The notes below the pieces were generated by a model. That model saw nothing but the letters and a program-made list of their open reading frames with translations. It was not told the origin of the DNA and searched no databases. Below are positions 40,808 to 49,585 of a DNA stretch of 64,000 nt, piece after piece. Within the stretch, counting starts at the first letter, position 1. Each line of letters begins with the position of its first letter. A program made the position numbers and the translations under genes. The stretch spans positions 2,766,001 to 2,830,000 of the forward strand of contig NZ_CP133160.1 of the NCBI RefSeq assembly GCF_030913365.1, in the 5' to 3' direction. Source of the DNA: Stenotrophomonas sp. 24(2023). Its GTDB lineage: Bacteria > Pseudomonadota > Gammaproteobacteria > Xanthomonadales > Xanthomonadaceae.

Positions 40808-42097
40808 ATGAGCGAAGACCGCCAAGGTCGTTCCACGGACACCGGCAAGATCCTCTACTGCTCTTTCTGCGGCAAGAGCCAGCATGAAGTGCGCAAGCTG
40901 ATTGCGGGTCCGAGCGTGTTCATCTGCGATGAATGCGTGGAGCTGTGCAACGACATCATCCGCGAGGAACTTGAGGAAAAGGCGCAGTCGGCGCGCAGTT
41001 CGCTGCCCAAGCCGCGCGAGATCCTCGAGGTGCTCGATCAGTACGTGATCGGCCAGAACCGCGCCAAGCGCACGCTGGCCGTGGCCGTGTACAACCACTA
41101 CAAGCGCATCGAGAGCCGGCAGAAGAACGACGAGGTCGAACTGGCCAAGTCGAACATCCTGCTGGTCGGCCCGACCGGTTCGGGCAAGACGCTGCTGGCC
41201 GAGACCCTGGCCCGCCTGCTCAACGTGCCGTTCACCATGGCCGACGCCACCACGCTGACCGAAGCCGGTTACGTGGGCGAGGACGTGGAGAACATCATCC
41301 AGAAGCTGCTGCAGAAGTGCGACTACGATGTCGAGAAGGCACAGCAGGGCATCGTCTACATCGATGAAATCGACAAGATCTCGCGCAAGAGCGAGAACCC
41401 GTCGATCACCCGTGACGTGTCCGGCGAAGGCGTGCAGCAGGCCCTGCTGAAGCTGATCGAAGGCACCGTGGCCAGCGTTCCGCCGCAGGGCGGCCGCAAG
41501 CACCCGCAGCAGGAATTCCTGCAGGTGGACACCAAGAACATCCTGTTCATCTGCGGTGGCGCGTTCGCCGGCCTGGACAAGGTGATCCAGCAGCGTTCCA
41601 ACGACGCCGGCGGCATCGGCTTCGGCGCCAAGGTCAAGAGCAGCGAGCGCAAGCAGGAAGTGGGCAAGCTGCTGGCCGAGGTGGAACCGGAAGACCTGAT
41701 CAAGTTCGGCCTGATCCCCGAGTTCGTCGGCCGCCTGCCGGTGGTGGCGACCCTGGAGGAGCTGGACGAGCCGGCGCTGGTGAAGATCCTGACCGAGCCG
41801 AAGAACGCCATCACCAAGCAGTTCAAGAAGCTGTTCGAGATGGAGAACGTCGAGCTGGAATTCCGCCCGGATGCCCTGTCGGCCATCGCGCGCAAGGCCC
41901 TCAAGCGCAAGACCGGCGCCCGCGGCCTGCGTACCATCGTCGAATCGGTCCTGCTGGACACCATGTACGACCTGCCTTCACAGGAGAACGTGAGCAAGGT
42001 GGTCGTGGATGAATCGGTGATCGAGCACAAGTCCGAGCCGTACCTGATCTACCAGACGCCTCCGGCACCTGAACAGAAGGCCGCCGGGGCCGAGTGA
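40808..42097 (+). CDS. clpX: ATP-dependent Clp protease ATP-binding subunit
   Basis: A 429-residue AAA+ unfoldase that delivers substrates to ClpP. The N-terminal zinc-binding domain has Cys18, Cys21, Cys40 and Cys43. The Walker A loop GPTGSGKT lies at 121-128 and Walker B is [11 protein letters not shown]. The ClpP-docking IGF loop is in [12 protein letters not shown], and the pore RKH motif in [11 protein letters not shown]. Length matches E. coli ClpX (424). A terminator-type hairpin lies 53 bases after the stop, overlapping a likely heat-shock promoter for lon. Confidence 0.98.
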   Translation: MSEDRQGRSTDTGKILYCSFCGKSQHEVRKLIAGPSVFICDECVELCNDIIREELEEKAQSARSSLPKPREILEVLDQYVIGQNRAKRTLAVAVYNHYKRIESRQKNDEVELAKSNILLVGPTGSGKTLLAETLARLLNVPFTMADATTLTEAGYVGEDVENIIQKLLQKCDYDVEKAQQGIVYIDEIDKISRKSENPSITRDVSGEGVQQALLKLIEGTVASVPPQGGRKHPQQEFLQVDTKNILFICGGAFAGLDKVIQQRSNDAGGIGFGAKVKSSERKQEVGKLLAEVEPEDLIKFGLIPEFVGRLPVVATLEELDEPALVKILTEPKNAITKQFKKLFEMENVELEFRPDALSAIARKALKRKTGARGLRTIVESVLLDTMYDLPSQENVSKVVVDESVIEHKSEPYLIYQTPPAPEQKAAGAE

Positions 42098-42138
42098 TTC
42101 TTTCAATCGATTGATTTGAAAGGATTTTCAACGGAGAT

Positions 42139-42165
42139 CTTGCATCCAGCAGCCGATGGCCCCAT
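42139..42165 (+). promoter_or_regulatory. Putative sigma-32 promoter of lon
   Basis: CTTGCAT at 42139-42145 and CCCCAT at 42160-42165, with 14 bases between, match the sigma-32 pattern CTTGAA(A)-N13-15-CCCCAT at all but one key position. It lies about 75 bases before lon, a heat-shock gene in E. coli. The -10 half lies inside the clpX terminator stem. Confidence 0.6.
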
Positions 42166-42187
42166 AACGGGGCCATCGGCTTTTTTG
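42151..42187 (+). terminator. Terminator hairpin after clpX
   Basis: A 13-bp perfect stem AGCCGATGGCCCC / GGGGCCATCGGCT with loop ATAAC, followed by T6. It should stop clpX transcripts before lon. Confidence 0.88.
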
Positions 42188-42239
42188 TCTCCGGAAGATT
42201 CCCTCCCGGAGGCGGTTTTTCCCCTTCCCTGGAGCCCCC

Positions 42240-44690
42240 ATGGCCCGTTCCCCAAGTGAAACCCTCGACCTGCCGGTGCTGCCGCTGCGTGACGTAGTGG
42301 TGTTCCCGCACATGGTCATTCCGCTGTTCGTCGGCCGTGACAAGTCCATGCACGCGCTGGAACAGGCGATGGAAGCGGACAAGCGCATCCTGCTGCTGGC
42401 GCAGAAGTCGGCCGAAACCGATGACCCGCACGCGGCCGACCTGTACCAGGTCGGTACCCTGGCCCAGGTGCTGCAGCTGCTGAAGCTGCCCGATGGCACC
42501 ATCAAGGTGCTGGTGGAAGGCCTGTCGCGCGTGGAAGTGACCACCGTGACCGAGCGCAACGGCGCCCTGCACGGCCAGGCCGTGGAGATCGAGGCCGGTG
42601 CCGACCGCGAACCGCGCGAGATCGAGGCGATCGCCCGCTCGCTGATGTCGCTGTTCGAGCAGTACGTGAAGACCAACCGCAAGCTGCCGCCGGAACTGCT
42701 GCAGACCCTGGCCGGCATCGACGAGCCGGCGCGCCTGGCCGATACCATCGCCGCGCACATCAGCGTGCGCCTGTCGGACAAGCAGCGCCTGCTGGAGACG
42801 CTGCCGGTGGGCGAGCGCCTGGAAATGCTGGTCGGCCTGGTCGATGGCGAAATCGACGTGCAGCAGATGGAAAAGCGCATCCGCGGCCGCGTGAAGTCGC
42901 AGATGGAAAAGAGCCAGCGCGAGTACTACCTCAACGAACAGATGAAGGCCATCCAGAAGGAACTGGGTGACCTGGACGACGCGCCGGGCGAGCTGGAGGA
43001 ACTGGCGCGCAAGATCGCAGAGGCCGGCATGCCCAAGGCGGTGGAAGCCAAGGCACGCAATGAACTGAACAAGCTCAAGCAGATGTCGCCGATGTCGGCC
43101 GAAGCGGCGGTCGTGCGCAACTACCTGGAGTGGCTGCTGGGCGTGCCGTGGAAGAAGCGCTCCAAGGTACGCAAGGACCTGAAGGTTGCCCAGGACACGC
43201 TCGATGCCGACCACTACGGCCTGGACAAGGTCAAGGAACGCATCCTGGAATACCTGGCGGTGCAGTCGCGGGTGAAGCAGATGAAGGGCCCGATCCTGTG
43301 CCTGGTCGGGCCGCCGGGCGTGGGCAAGACCTCGCTGGGCCAGTCCATCGCCAAGGCCACCAACCGCAAATTCGTGCGCATGTCGCTGGGCGGCGTGCGT
43401 GATGAAGCCGAGATCCGTGGCCACCGCCGGACCTATGTCGGTTCCATGCCCGGCCGCATCGTGCAGAACCTCAACAAGGTCGGCAGCAAGAACCCGCTGT
43501 TCGTGCTCGACGAAATCGACAAGATGTCGATGGATTTCCGTGGCGACCCGTCCTCGGCGCTGCTGGAAGTGCTCGATCCGGAGCAGAACAACGCCTTCAA
43601 CGACCATTACCTGGAAGTGGACCTGGACCTGTCCGAAGTGATGTTCGTGGCCACCTCGAACTCGCTCAACATCCCCGGCCCGCTGCTGGACCGCATGGAA
43701 GTGATCCGCATCCCCGGCTACACCGAGGATGAAAAGCTGAACATCGCCACCCGCTACCTGGTGCCCAAGCAGATCAAGGCCAACGGCCTGCTGCCGGAGG
43801 AGCTGGAAATCGGGGCCGATGCGATCCAGGACGTGGTGCGCTACTACACGCGCGAATCGGGCGTGCGCAACCTGGAACGCGAGATCGCCAAGATCTGCCG
43901 CAAGGTGGTCAAGGAGATCGCGCTGGCCGGCCCGCAGCCGGTGAAGGCCAAGAAGGGCGCGAAGAAGTCCAAGGCCCTGGTCGGCGTCACCAGCAAGAAC
44001 CTGGACAAGTACCTGGGCGTGCGCCGCTTCGACTTCGGTCGCGCCGAGGAAGAGAACGAGATCGGTCTGGTCACCGGCCTGGCGTGGACCGAAGTGGGCG
44101 GCGACCTGCTGCAGATCGAATCGACCCTGGTACCGGGCAAGGGCCAGCTGATCCTGACCGGCCAGCTGGGCAACGTGATGAAGGAGTCGGCGTCGGCGGC
44201 GTTGTCGGTGGTGCGTTCGCGTGCCGTTGGTTTCGGCATCGATGGCGACTTCCTGCAGAAGCACGACGTGCACGTGCACGTGCCCGATGGCGCCACGCCC
44301 AAGGACGGCCCCAGCGCTGGCGCGGCGATGGTGACCTCGCTGGTGTCGATGCTGAGCAAGGTGCCGGTGCGCGCCGATGTGGCGATGACCGGTGAAATCA
44401 CCCTGCGCGGCCGTGTCACCGCCATCGGTGGCCTGAAGGAAAAGCTGCTGGCCGCGCTGCGCGGTGGCATCCGCACGGTGATCATCCCGGAGGAGAACCG
44501 CAAGGACCTGGCGGATATTCCGGCCAACGTCACCCGCGACCTGCAGATCGTGCCGGTGAAGTACATCGAGGAAGTCCTGGACCTGGCACTGGAGCGTCCA
44601 CTGGCACCGAAGAAGGCCCGCAAGAGTGCGCAGCGCGTCGCTGTCCGCGGCAAGGCCAAACCTGCATCGAACGCGCGCGTCAAGCATTGA
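42240..44690 (+). CDS. lon: ATP-dependent protease Lon
   Basis: An 816-residue hexameric AAA+ protease that degrades misfolded and regulatory proteins. The N-terminal substrate-binding domain opens with LPVLPLRDVVVFPHMVIPLF. The Walker A loop is GPPGVGKTSLG in the middle, with Walker B following (LFVLDEIDKM). The protease domain has catalytic Ser692 in PKDGPSAGAAM and a Lys in the following strand region. The Lys/Ala-rich tail (KKARKSAQRVAVRGKAK) is longer than in E. coli (784). The gene has its own likely heat-shock promoter and is followed by hupB, as in E. coli. Confidence 0.98.
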   Translation: MARSPSETLDLPVLPLRDVVVFPHMVIPLFVGRDKSMHALEQAMEADKRILLLAQKSAETDDPHAADLYQVGTLAQVLQLLKLPDGTIKVLVEGLSRVEVTTVTERNGALHGQAVEIEAGADREPREIEAIARSLMSLFEQYVKTNRKLPPELLQTLAGIDEPARLADTIAAHISVRLSDKQRLLETLPVGERLEMLVGLVDGEIDVQQMEKRIRGRVKSQMEKSQREYYLNEQMKAIQKELGDLDDAPGELEELARKIAEAGMPKAVEAKARNELNKLKQMSPMSAEAAVVRNYLEWLLGVPWKKRSKVRKDLKVAQDTLDADHYGLDKVKERILEYLAVQSRVKQMKGPILCLVGPPGVGKTSLGQSIAKATNRKFVRMSLGGVRDEAEIRGHRRTYVGSMPGRIVQNLNKVGSKNPLFVLDEIDKMSMDFRGDPSSALLEVLDPEQNNAFNDHYLEVDLDLSEVMFVATSNSLNIPGPLLDRMEVIRIPGYTEDEKLNIATRYLVPKQIKANGLLPEELEIGADAIQDVVRYYTRESGVRNLEREIAKICRKVVKEIALAGPQPVKAKKGAKKSKALVGVTSKNLDKYLGVRRFDFGRAEEENEIGLVTGLAWTEVGGDLLQIESTLVPGKGQLILTGQLGNVMKESASAALSVVRSRAVGFGIDGDFLQKHDVHVHVPDGATPKDGPSAGAAMVTSLVSMLSKVPVRADVAMTGEITLRGRVTAIGGLKEKLLAALRGGIRTVIIPEENRKDLADIPANVTRDLQIVPVKYIEEVLDLALERPLAPKKARKSAQRVAVRGKAKPASNARVKH

Positions 44691-44740
44691 CGCGCGCTGT
44701 CGAAATGCCTTCAAACCCGCGCCGTTGCTGGCTTTCCAGC

Positions 44741-44769
44741 TTGCGTGGGGGTAGGGCCGCTGGTATAAA
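44741..44769 (+). promoter_or_regulatory. Promoter of hupB
   Basis: TTGCGT (44741-44746) and TATAAA (44764-44769), spacer exactly 17, about 130 bases before the HU start. The long leader has no other gene. Confidence 0.75.
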
Positions 44770-44897
44770 AGCAGCACTCGCGAATCAGTGCTGACTGAAT
44801 TCGGCGAACCGTTTCAACATGGCGGCTGCACGCAAGCGTGCGTGCGGTTGCCCCCCTGTCGAATCTGCGGAACCCACCGCTAAAGGAGCTGTAAAGA

Positions 44898-45170
44898 ATG
44901 AACAAGACCGAATTGATCGACGCCGTTGCTGAAGCCGCCGACCTGACCAAGGCCGAGTCCAGCCGCGCTGTCGATGCCGTCGTTGCTGCCGTCACCAAGG
45001 CGCTGAAGGACGGCGATGCGGTCACCCTGGTCGGCTTCGGTACCTTCCAGGTCCGCGACCGCGCTGCCCGCACCGGCCGCAACCCGAAGACCGGCGACAC
45101 CATCAAGATCGCTGCTTCGAAGAATCCGTCGTTCAAGGCTGGCAAGGCCCTGAAGGATGCTGTAAACTAA
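44898..45170 (+). CDS. hupB: DNA-binding protein HU
   Basis: A 90-residue histone-like protein starting [20 protein letters not shown]. The body fold [20 protein letters not shown] and [20 protein letters not shown] are the HU/IHF beta-arm and C-terminal signatures; GRNP carries the conserved minor-groove intercalating proline. AAAGGAG lies before the ATG. It packs and bends the chromosome. Five tRNA genes follow from base 45182. Confidence 0.97.
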   Translation: MNKTELIDAVAEAADLTKAESSRAVDAVVAAVTKALKDGDAVTLVGFGTFQVRDRAARTGRNPKTGDTIKIAASKNPSFKAGKALKDAVN

Positions 45171-45181
45171 GCGGCTCGCTG

Positions 45182-45256
45182 GGGTGCTTAGCTCAGCGGT
45201 AGAGCGTCTCCTTTACACGGAGAGGGTCGGGGGTTCGAAACCCTCAGCACCCACCA
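45182..45256 (+). tRNA. tRNA-Val (anticodon TAC)
   Basis: 75 bases with CCA. Acceptor GGGTGCT/AGCACCC, anticodon loop CTTTACA giving TAC. Starts 11 bases after the HU stop, so it may be co-transcribed with it. Confidence 0.94.
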
Positions 45257-45282
45257 CAGCACCGCGGTAAAAGTTTGAGTGT

Positions 45283-45359
45283 GGAGCGGTAGTTCAGCTG
45301 GTTAGAATGCTGGCCTGTCACGCCGGAGGTCGCGGGTTCGAGTCCCGTCCGCTCCGCCA
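45283..45359 (+). tRNA. tRNA-Asp (anticodon GTC), copy 1
   Basis: 77 bases with CCA. Acceptor GGAGCGG/CCGCTCC, anticodon loop CTGTCAC giving GTC. Followed by a terminator-like hairpin at 45370. Confidence 0.95.
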
Positions 45360-45369
45360 CTTCAACGAG

Positions 45370-45400
45370 GCCTCCGGCCCAAAGCTGGAGGCTTTGTTTT
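45370..45400 (+). terminator. Terminator-like hairpin after tRNA-Asp copy 1
   Basis: GCCTCCGGC / GCTGGAGGC (one G-T pair) followed by TTTGTTTTC. Confidence 0.75.
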
Positions 45401-45442
45401 CTTCCCGGTCCTGACCGGTGGAAAACAGAAAGCGTCAAACGT

Positions 45443-45519
45443 GGAGCGGTAGTTCAGCTGGTTAGAATGCTGGCCTGTCACGCCGGAGGTCGCGGGTTCG
45501 AGTCCCGTCCGCTCCGCCA
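45443..45519 (+). tRNA. tRNA-Asp (anticodon GTC), copy 2
   Basis: 77 bases with CCA, identical to copy 1. Confidence 0.95.
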
Positions 45520-45526
45520 TTTTTCC

Positions 45527-45559
45527 AGGCCCCCGGCCTTGCGCCGGGGGCCTTGTTTT
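45527..45559 (+). terminator. Terminator-like hairpin after tRNA-Asp copy 2
   Basis: AGGCCCCCGGC / GCCGGGGGCCT, loop CTTGC, followed by TTGTTTTC. Confidence 0.8.
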
Positions 45560-45602
45560 CTCCCCTTCAGTTGCGGGGGGAAGACAAAGAGGTTTGCACA
45601 AC

Positions 45603-45679
45603 GGAGCGGTAGTTCAGCTGGTTAGAATGCTGGCCTGTCACGCCGGAGGTCGCGGGTTCGAGTCCCGTCCGCTCCGCCA
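45603..45679 (+). tRNA. tRNA-Asp (anticodon GTC), copy 3
   Basis: 77 bases with CCA, identical to copies 1, 2 and 4. No hairpin terminator follows. Instead an A+T-rich stretch leads to a TATACT (45755-45760), a possible -10 for copy 4. Confidence 0.95.
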
Positions 45680-45783
45680 GTGCACTTCTTAAAGCCTTGT
45701 GAAAAAACTTTGAAAAAAGTGTTCACAAAGCTGGGTTTCCAGAATCGCTTCGGCTATACTGGGCACCTGCAACGTTTCAGCGC

Positions 45784-45860
45784 GGAGCGGTAGTTCAGCT
45801 GGTTAGAATGCTGGCCTGTCACGCCGGAGGTCGCGGGTTCGAGTCCCGTCCGCTCCGCCA
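45784..45860 (+). tRNA. tRNA-Asp (anticodon GTC), copy 4
   Basis: 77 bases with CCA, identical to the other three copies. Confidence 0.95.
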
Positions 45861-45865
45861 TCTAT

Positions 45866-45900
45866 AAAAGCCCTCGGCATCTGCCGGGGGCTTTTTCTTT
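45866..45900 (+). terminator. Terminator after tRNA-Asp copy 4
   Basis: AAAAGCCCTCGGCA / TGCCGGGGGCTTTT with a two-base loop core and T5 run. Confidence 0.85.
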
Positions 45901-46023
45901 GTGGTCGCCGCTGTGGCACTCCTGCGGGGAAGTGCCCGCCAGGCCTGCGCCGGCGCGGCTTTTGGTCCCTGCGGCGAAGCGGGTTACACTGCCGGGCTCG
46001 CCAATCAGGCCTTGATTCCTCTC

Positions 46024-47979
46024 ATGCTGCAGAAACTCCGCGACAAGACCTCAGGCTGGATCGTCACCGTGATCCTGGGGCTGCTGATGATTCCGTTCCT
46101 GTTCGTGATCGACAACAGCTACCTCGGTGGTGTCGGTTCGCAGAACGTGGCCAAGGTGTCCGCGCCCCCGAGCTGGTGGCATTCGGCCCCGTCGTGGTGG
46201 CCGGCACGGCTGCTGTGGAAGCACCACGAAATCAGTGCGCAGGAGTTCCGCGAGCGTTTCGAGCAGGTGCGCCAGGGCGAACGCCAGCGCCAGGGTGAGG
46301 ATTTCGACCCGCGCAAGTTCGAGAGCGTGGAAAACAAGCTGGCCGTGCTCGACCAGCTGATCGACGAGCAGGTTGTGCGCCTGGCCGGCGAGCAGGCGGG
46401 CGTGGTCATTGGTGATGCCGCCGTGCGCGAATACATCGCCAGCATGCCGGCCTTCCTGGGCCAGGATGGCAAGTTCAGCGATACCCAGTACCGCATGGCG
46501 CTGGCTGGCGGCAACCCGCCGCGTACCCCGACCCAGTTCCAGGAACTGGTGCGGCAGAGCCTGCAGCAGTCGGTCATTCCTTCGGGCCTGCAGAACTCGG
46601 GCTTCATCACCCAGGCTGAAACCGAGCGCCTGCTCAAGCTGCTGGGCGAAACCCGTGACGTGGAAATCGCCGCACTGCCGCCGGTGCCGGAGGACACCAC
46701 GCCGGTGACCGACGCACAGATCAAGCAGTGGTATGACGGGCACGCCAAGGATTTCCGCCAGCCGGAAACCGTGACCCTGGAATACGTGGAAATCAACGGT
46801 GCGGCGCTGCCGGCACCGGCTGCACCGGATGACGCCGCGCTGCGCAAGCGCTATGACGAGGAAAAGGCCAAGTTCGTTTCGCCGGAACAGCGCCTGGCCT
46901 CGCACATCCTGCTGACCGGTGCCGATGCCGAAGCCAAGGCCACCAAGCTGGCGGCCGAGGCGAAGGCGCCGGGTGCCGACTTCGCTGCGCTGGCCAAGGC
47001 CAATTCGGAAGACCCCGGTTCCAAGGCCCAGGGCGGTGATCTGGGCTGGGTCGAGCACGGCGCGATGGTCAAGCCGTTCGAAGATGCGCTGTTTGCCGCC
47101 AAGGCCGGCGACATCGTGGGTCCGGTCAAGACTGATTTCGGCTATCACCTGATCCAGGTCCGCGAGATCCGCGGTGGCCAGGGCAAGCCGTTCGAAGCGG
47201 TGCGCGACCAGCTGCTGGCCGAGGAAACCAAGGCCGGTGCCGACCGTGCCTACAACGAACTGGCCGGTCGCCTGGTCGATGCCATCAACCGCAGCCCCAG
47301 CGACCTGGCTGCCGCGGCCAAGGACGTGGGCCTGCCGCTGAACACCGTGGGCCCGGTCAGCCGTGCGGACGCCGCCGGCCTGCTGTCCGACCCGGCCGTG
47401 CTGCGTGCGGCTTTCTCCGACGTGTTGGTGCAGGACGGTACCGCCAGTGATCCGATCGCCCTGGGCGGTGCCACCAACCACAGCGTGGTGATCCGTGTGG
47501 CCGGCCATACCGAGGAGCAGGCGTTGCCGCTGGACAAGGCGCGCGAGAAGGTCATCGCCGCTGTCCACGCTGACCGCCAGCGCCAGGCCGCCGAAAAGGC
47601 CGCCGATGCGCTGCTGGCCAAGCTGAAGGCCGGCCAGACCCTGCAGGGCCTGGCCGCCGCTGAAAAGCTGCAGGTCAGCCCGCTGCCGGGCCTGCCGCGC
47701 ACCCAGCCGGTGCCGACCCCGGAAATCAACCATGCCGTGTTCAGCGCCCCGGTACCGGCCGAAGGCAAGCCGAGCTATGGCAAGGTGGATGCCAATGGCC
47801 ACGTGCTGGTCTACGCGGTGACCAAGGTCACCCCGGGCAACATCAAGGAAGTCACGGCCGAGCAGCAGAACCAGCTCAAGCAGCAGTTGAGCCAGATCGA
47901 TGGCATGGCCGCTGCCAAGGCCTACATCGACGCGATGCGCAAGCGTTACCTGGTGCAGACCACCGAGAACAACCTGTAA
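46024..47979 (+). CDS. ppiD: Periplasmic folding chaperone / peptidyl-prolyl isomerase PpiD
   Basis: A 651-residue inner-membrane-anchored periplasmic protein. One transmembrane segment lies at about 12-31 (GWIVTVILGLLMIPFLFVID). SurA_N-like helices follow, then a parvulin domain at about 270-370 (LASHILLTGADAEAKATKLA; GGDLGWVEHGAMVKPFEDAL; GYHLIQVREI). A Trp-rich stretch, SWWHSAPSWWPARLLWKHH, lies just after the membrane anchor, where E. coli PpiD has no such block. The ATG of MLQKLRDKTSGW at 46024 is the start. It assists proteins leaving the Sec channel. A terminator and a 35-bp tandem array follow. Confidence 0.93.
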   Translation: MLQKLRDKTSGWIVTVILGLLMIPFLFVIDNSYLGGVGSQNVAKVSAPPSWWHSAPSWWPARLLWKHHEISAQEFRERFEQVRQGERQRQGEDFDPRKFESVENKLAVLDQLIDEQVVRLAGEQAGVVIGDAAVREYIASMPAFLGQDGKFSDTQYRMALAGGNPPRTPTQFQELVRQSLQQSVIPSGLQNSGFITQAETERLLKLLGETRDVEIAALPPVPEDTTPVTDAQIKQWYDGHAKDFRQPETVTLEYVEINGAALPAPAAPDDAALRKRYDEEKAKFVSPEQRLASHILLTGADAEAKATKLAAEAKAPGADFAALAKANSEDPGSKAQGGDLGWVEHGAMVKPFEDALFAAKAGDIVGPVKTDFGYHLIQVREIRGGQGKPFEAVRDQLLAEETKAGADRAYNELAGRLVDAINRSPSDLAAAAKDVGLPLNTVGPVSRADAAGLLSDPAVLRAAFSDVLVQDGTASDPIALGGATNHSVVIRVAGHTEEQALPLDKAREKVIAAVHADRQRQAAEKAADALLAKLKAGQTLQGLAAAEKLQVSPLPGLPRTQPVPTPEINHAVFSAPVPAEGKPSYGKVDANGHVLVYAVTKVTPGNIKEVTAEQQNQLKQQLSQIDGMAAAKAYIDAMRKRYLVQTTENNL

Positions 47980-48002
47980 GCCTTCCCGGCGCACAGGCAA
48001 GG

Positions 48003-48030
48003 AAAAGGCCCGGCATTGCCGGGCCTTTTT
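48003..48030 (+). terminator. Terminator of ppiD
   Basis: AAAGGCCCGGC-ATT-GCCGGGCCTTT with a T5 run. Confidence 0.88.
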
Positions 48031-48085
48031 CGTTTCGCGCTGGGTGTCGCAGCGGGCGCTCGCGCGGAGTGCGGCGGGAGATGAT

Positions 48086-48293
48086 TCCACGCCCCACGCG
48101 CAATGCGGCGGTGGACGAATCCACGCTCGGCGCGTAATGCGGCGGTGGGATGAATCCACGCTCCACGCGTAATGCGGCGGTGGGACGAATCCACGCTCTG
48201 CGCGTAATGCGGCGGTGGAATGAATCCACGCCCCGCACGCAATGCGGCGGTGGGACGAATCCACGCTCGGCGCGTAATGCGGCTTCTGGTAGA
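48086..48293. repeat. Tandem array of six 35-bp units
   Basis: Units start at 48086, 48120, 48155, 48190, 48225 and 48260, each 34-35 bases: TCCACGCTC.GCGCGTAATG then CGGCGGTGGGACGAA with small changes. Contiguous copies, no spacers. The last unit merges into a SMAG palindrome whose first arm, TCCACGC, is the same as the start of every unit. Confidence 0.9.
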
Positions 48294-48311
48294 TCCACGC
48301 CATGCGTGGAT
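48289..48311 (+). repeat. SMAG palindrome
   Basis: GTAG then ATCCACGC-CAT-GCGTGGAT. It closes the 35-bp tandem array. Confidence 0.85.
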
Positions 48312-48379
48312 GGAGCCAAGGCGATCGATCCGGAAAGGCGGCCCCTCACCGGGGCCGTTGCCGCATGCCGTAGTCCCGC

Positions 48380-49585
48380 TCAGTCCTCGATGCGCAGGAC
48401 CGCGCCGGGCTTGAGGATGGCATTGCCACTGAGGCCGTTCAGCGACAGCAGGGCCTTCACCGGCATGCCATAGCGCCGGGCGATGGTCCAGGCCGATTCT
48501 CCGTCGCGGACGGTATGACGGCGCGCCCGGGGGCGATCGGCCGCGCTGGCCACGGTGCGGGCCACGGCGGGCGCCGGCTGTGCGCTGGCAGGGGCGCTCG
48601 TCCCAGCGGTGGCGGCCAGGGCCGGCGGGGCCTCGGTCACCGTGGTGCTGGCGGCGGCCACCGGGGCCAGTACGCGGGTGCTGGCGCTGGCGCGGCCGGT
48701 GCCACTCAGCGCGGGGTTCAGGCGCGCGATGCGGGCCGGGTCCAGCGCGCGTTGTGCGGCCCACTGCTGCACGCTGGTGCCGGCAGGCAGGGGGTGGGCC
48801 TTGAGCACCGGGACGGTGCGGTCCAGCGAAGCCATTACCGCCGGCTGTTCCTCGGCGTCTTCCAGCACGCATGCCAGCGCATGCAGCTTCTCGACATAGG
48901 CGTAGGTGATCGGCGACAGGCCGGGCAGGGCGGCCGGGCGGGCGTTGGTCGCGTTCATGCCGGCCTTGCGCAACGCCTGCAGTACGCGGTACTCGCCGGC
49001 GTTGTAGGCCATGGTCGCCAGGCGCCAGTCGCCGCCGAACATGCCGTGCAGGGTCTTCAGGTAACGCACGGCGGCCTGGGTGGAATCCACCGCCGACAGG
49101 CGGCCGTCGTAGCCCTTGTCCATCGGCACGCGGTGATTGCGCGCAGTGGTGGCGATGAACTGCCACAGGCCGGTGGGGCCGCCGCCGTTGCGGGCGTTGG
49201 GCCGGTAGCCGCTTTCCACGAACGGGATCAGCGCGAATTCGGTCGGCAGGTTGGCCTTGCGCAGTTCTTCGACCACATAGCCGAACAGCACCAGCGCGTC
49301 GTCATCCTGGTTGGCCAGGCGGGCCGGGGCGTGGGCGAACTGTTCCTGCCAGCGCGGGCTGGTGGCCTCGGCGTCGCAGGTGGATTCGGCCAGGCCCTGG
49401 CGGAAGCTGGCGAAGATGTCCTGGCCGTTGCGCACGATCGGCGGCGGCAGTGAACCGGCGTCCAGCGGCAGGGTGGCTGCGGCGGCAAGGTTCTGGCTGA
49501 TGCCGGCCCCCAGCGACTGTGCGCCGGCGGTTCCGGCCAGCCCCAGGACGAGTCCCAGGGCCAGCGGCAGACTTCGGCGCGTCAT
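48380..49585 (-). CDS. Membrane-bound lytic murein transglycosylase with LysM domain (MltD-like)
   Basis: A 401-residue peptidoglycan hydrolase. A signal peptide covers 1-22 (ending AGTAGAQ); there is no lipobox Cys, unlike E. coli MltD. The SLT domain carries [20 protein letters not shown], where the Glu of VESG is catalytic, [20 protein letters not shown] and [18 protein letters not shown]. After an Ala/Pro-rich linker, a single LysM domain at about 355-400 ([20 protein letters not shown]) binds glycan. Its start overlaps the gloB stop by four bases (ATGA), so the two are translationally coupled. Confidence 0.9.
   Translation of the reverse strand: MTRRSLPLALGLVLGLAGTAGAQSLGAGISQNLAAAATLPLDAGSLPPPIVRNGQDIFASFRQGLAESTCDAEATSPRWQEQFAHAPARLANQDDDALVLFGYVVEELRKANLPTEFALIPFVESGYRPNARNGGGPTGLWQFIATTARNHRVPMDKGYDGRLSAVDSTQAAVRYLKTLHGMFGGDWRLATMAYNAGEYRVLQALRKAGMNATNARPAALPGLSPITYAYVEKLHALACVLEDAEEQPAVMASLDRTVPVLKAHPLPAGTSVQQWAAQRALDPARIARLNPALSGTGRASASTRVLAPVAAASTTVTEAPPALAATAGTSAPASAQPAPAVARTVASAADRPRARRHTVRDGESAWTIARRYGMPVKALLSLNGLSGNAILKPGAVLRIED

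Larger units (their letters stand above)
47980..48379. other. 400-base convergent intergenic region
   Basis: Lies between ppiD and the lytic transglycosylase gene, which face each other. It contains a terminator at 48003-48030, a 35-bp tandem array at 48086-48293 and a SMAG palindrome at 48289-48311. No gene seen. Confidence 0.75.

Noticed and set aside
44671..44697. Hairpin GCGCGTCAA-GCA-TTGACGCGC over the lon stop codon as a terminator
   Set aside because: It lacks a T-run and lies partly in coding sequence. Readthrough towards hupB is possible, and hupB has its own promoter.
48086..48293. Possible CRISPR array (regular 35-bp repeats)
   Set aside because: The units are contiguous, with no spacers between them, and no cas gene is in the window. 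It is a simple tandem repeat.
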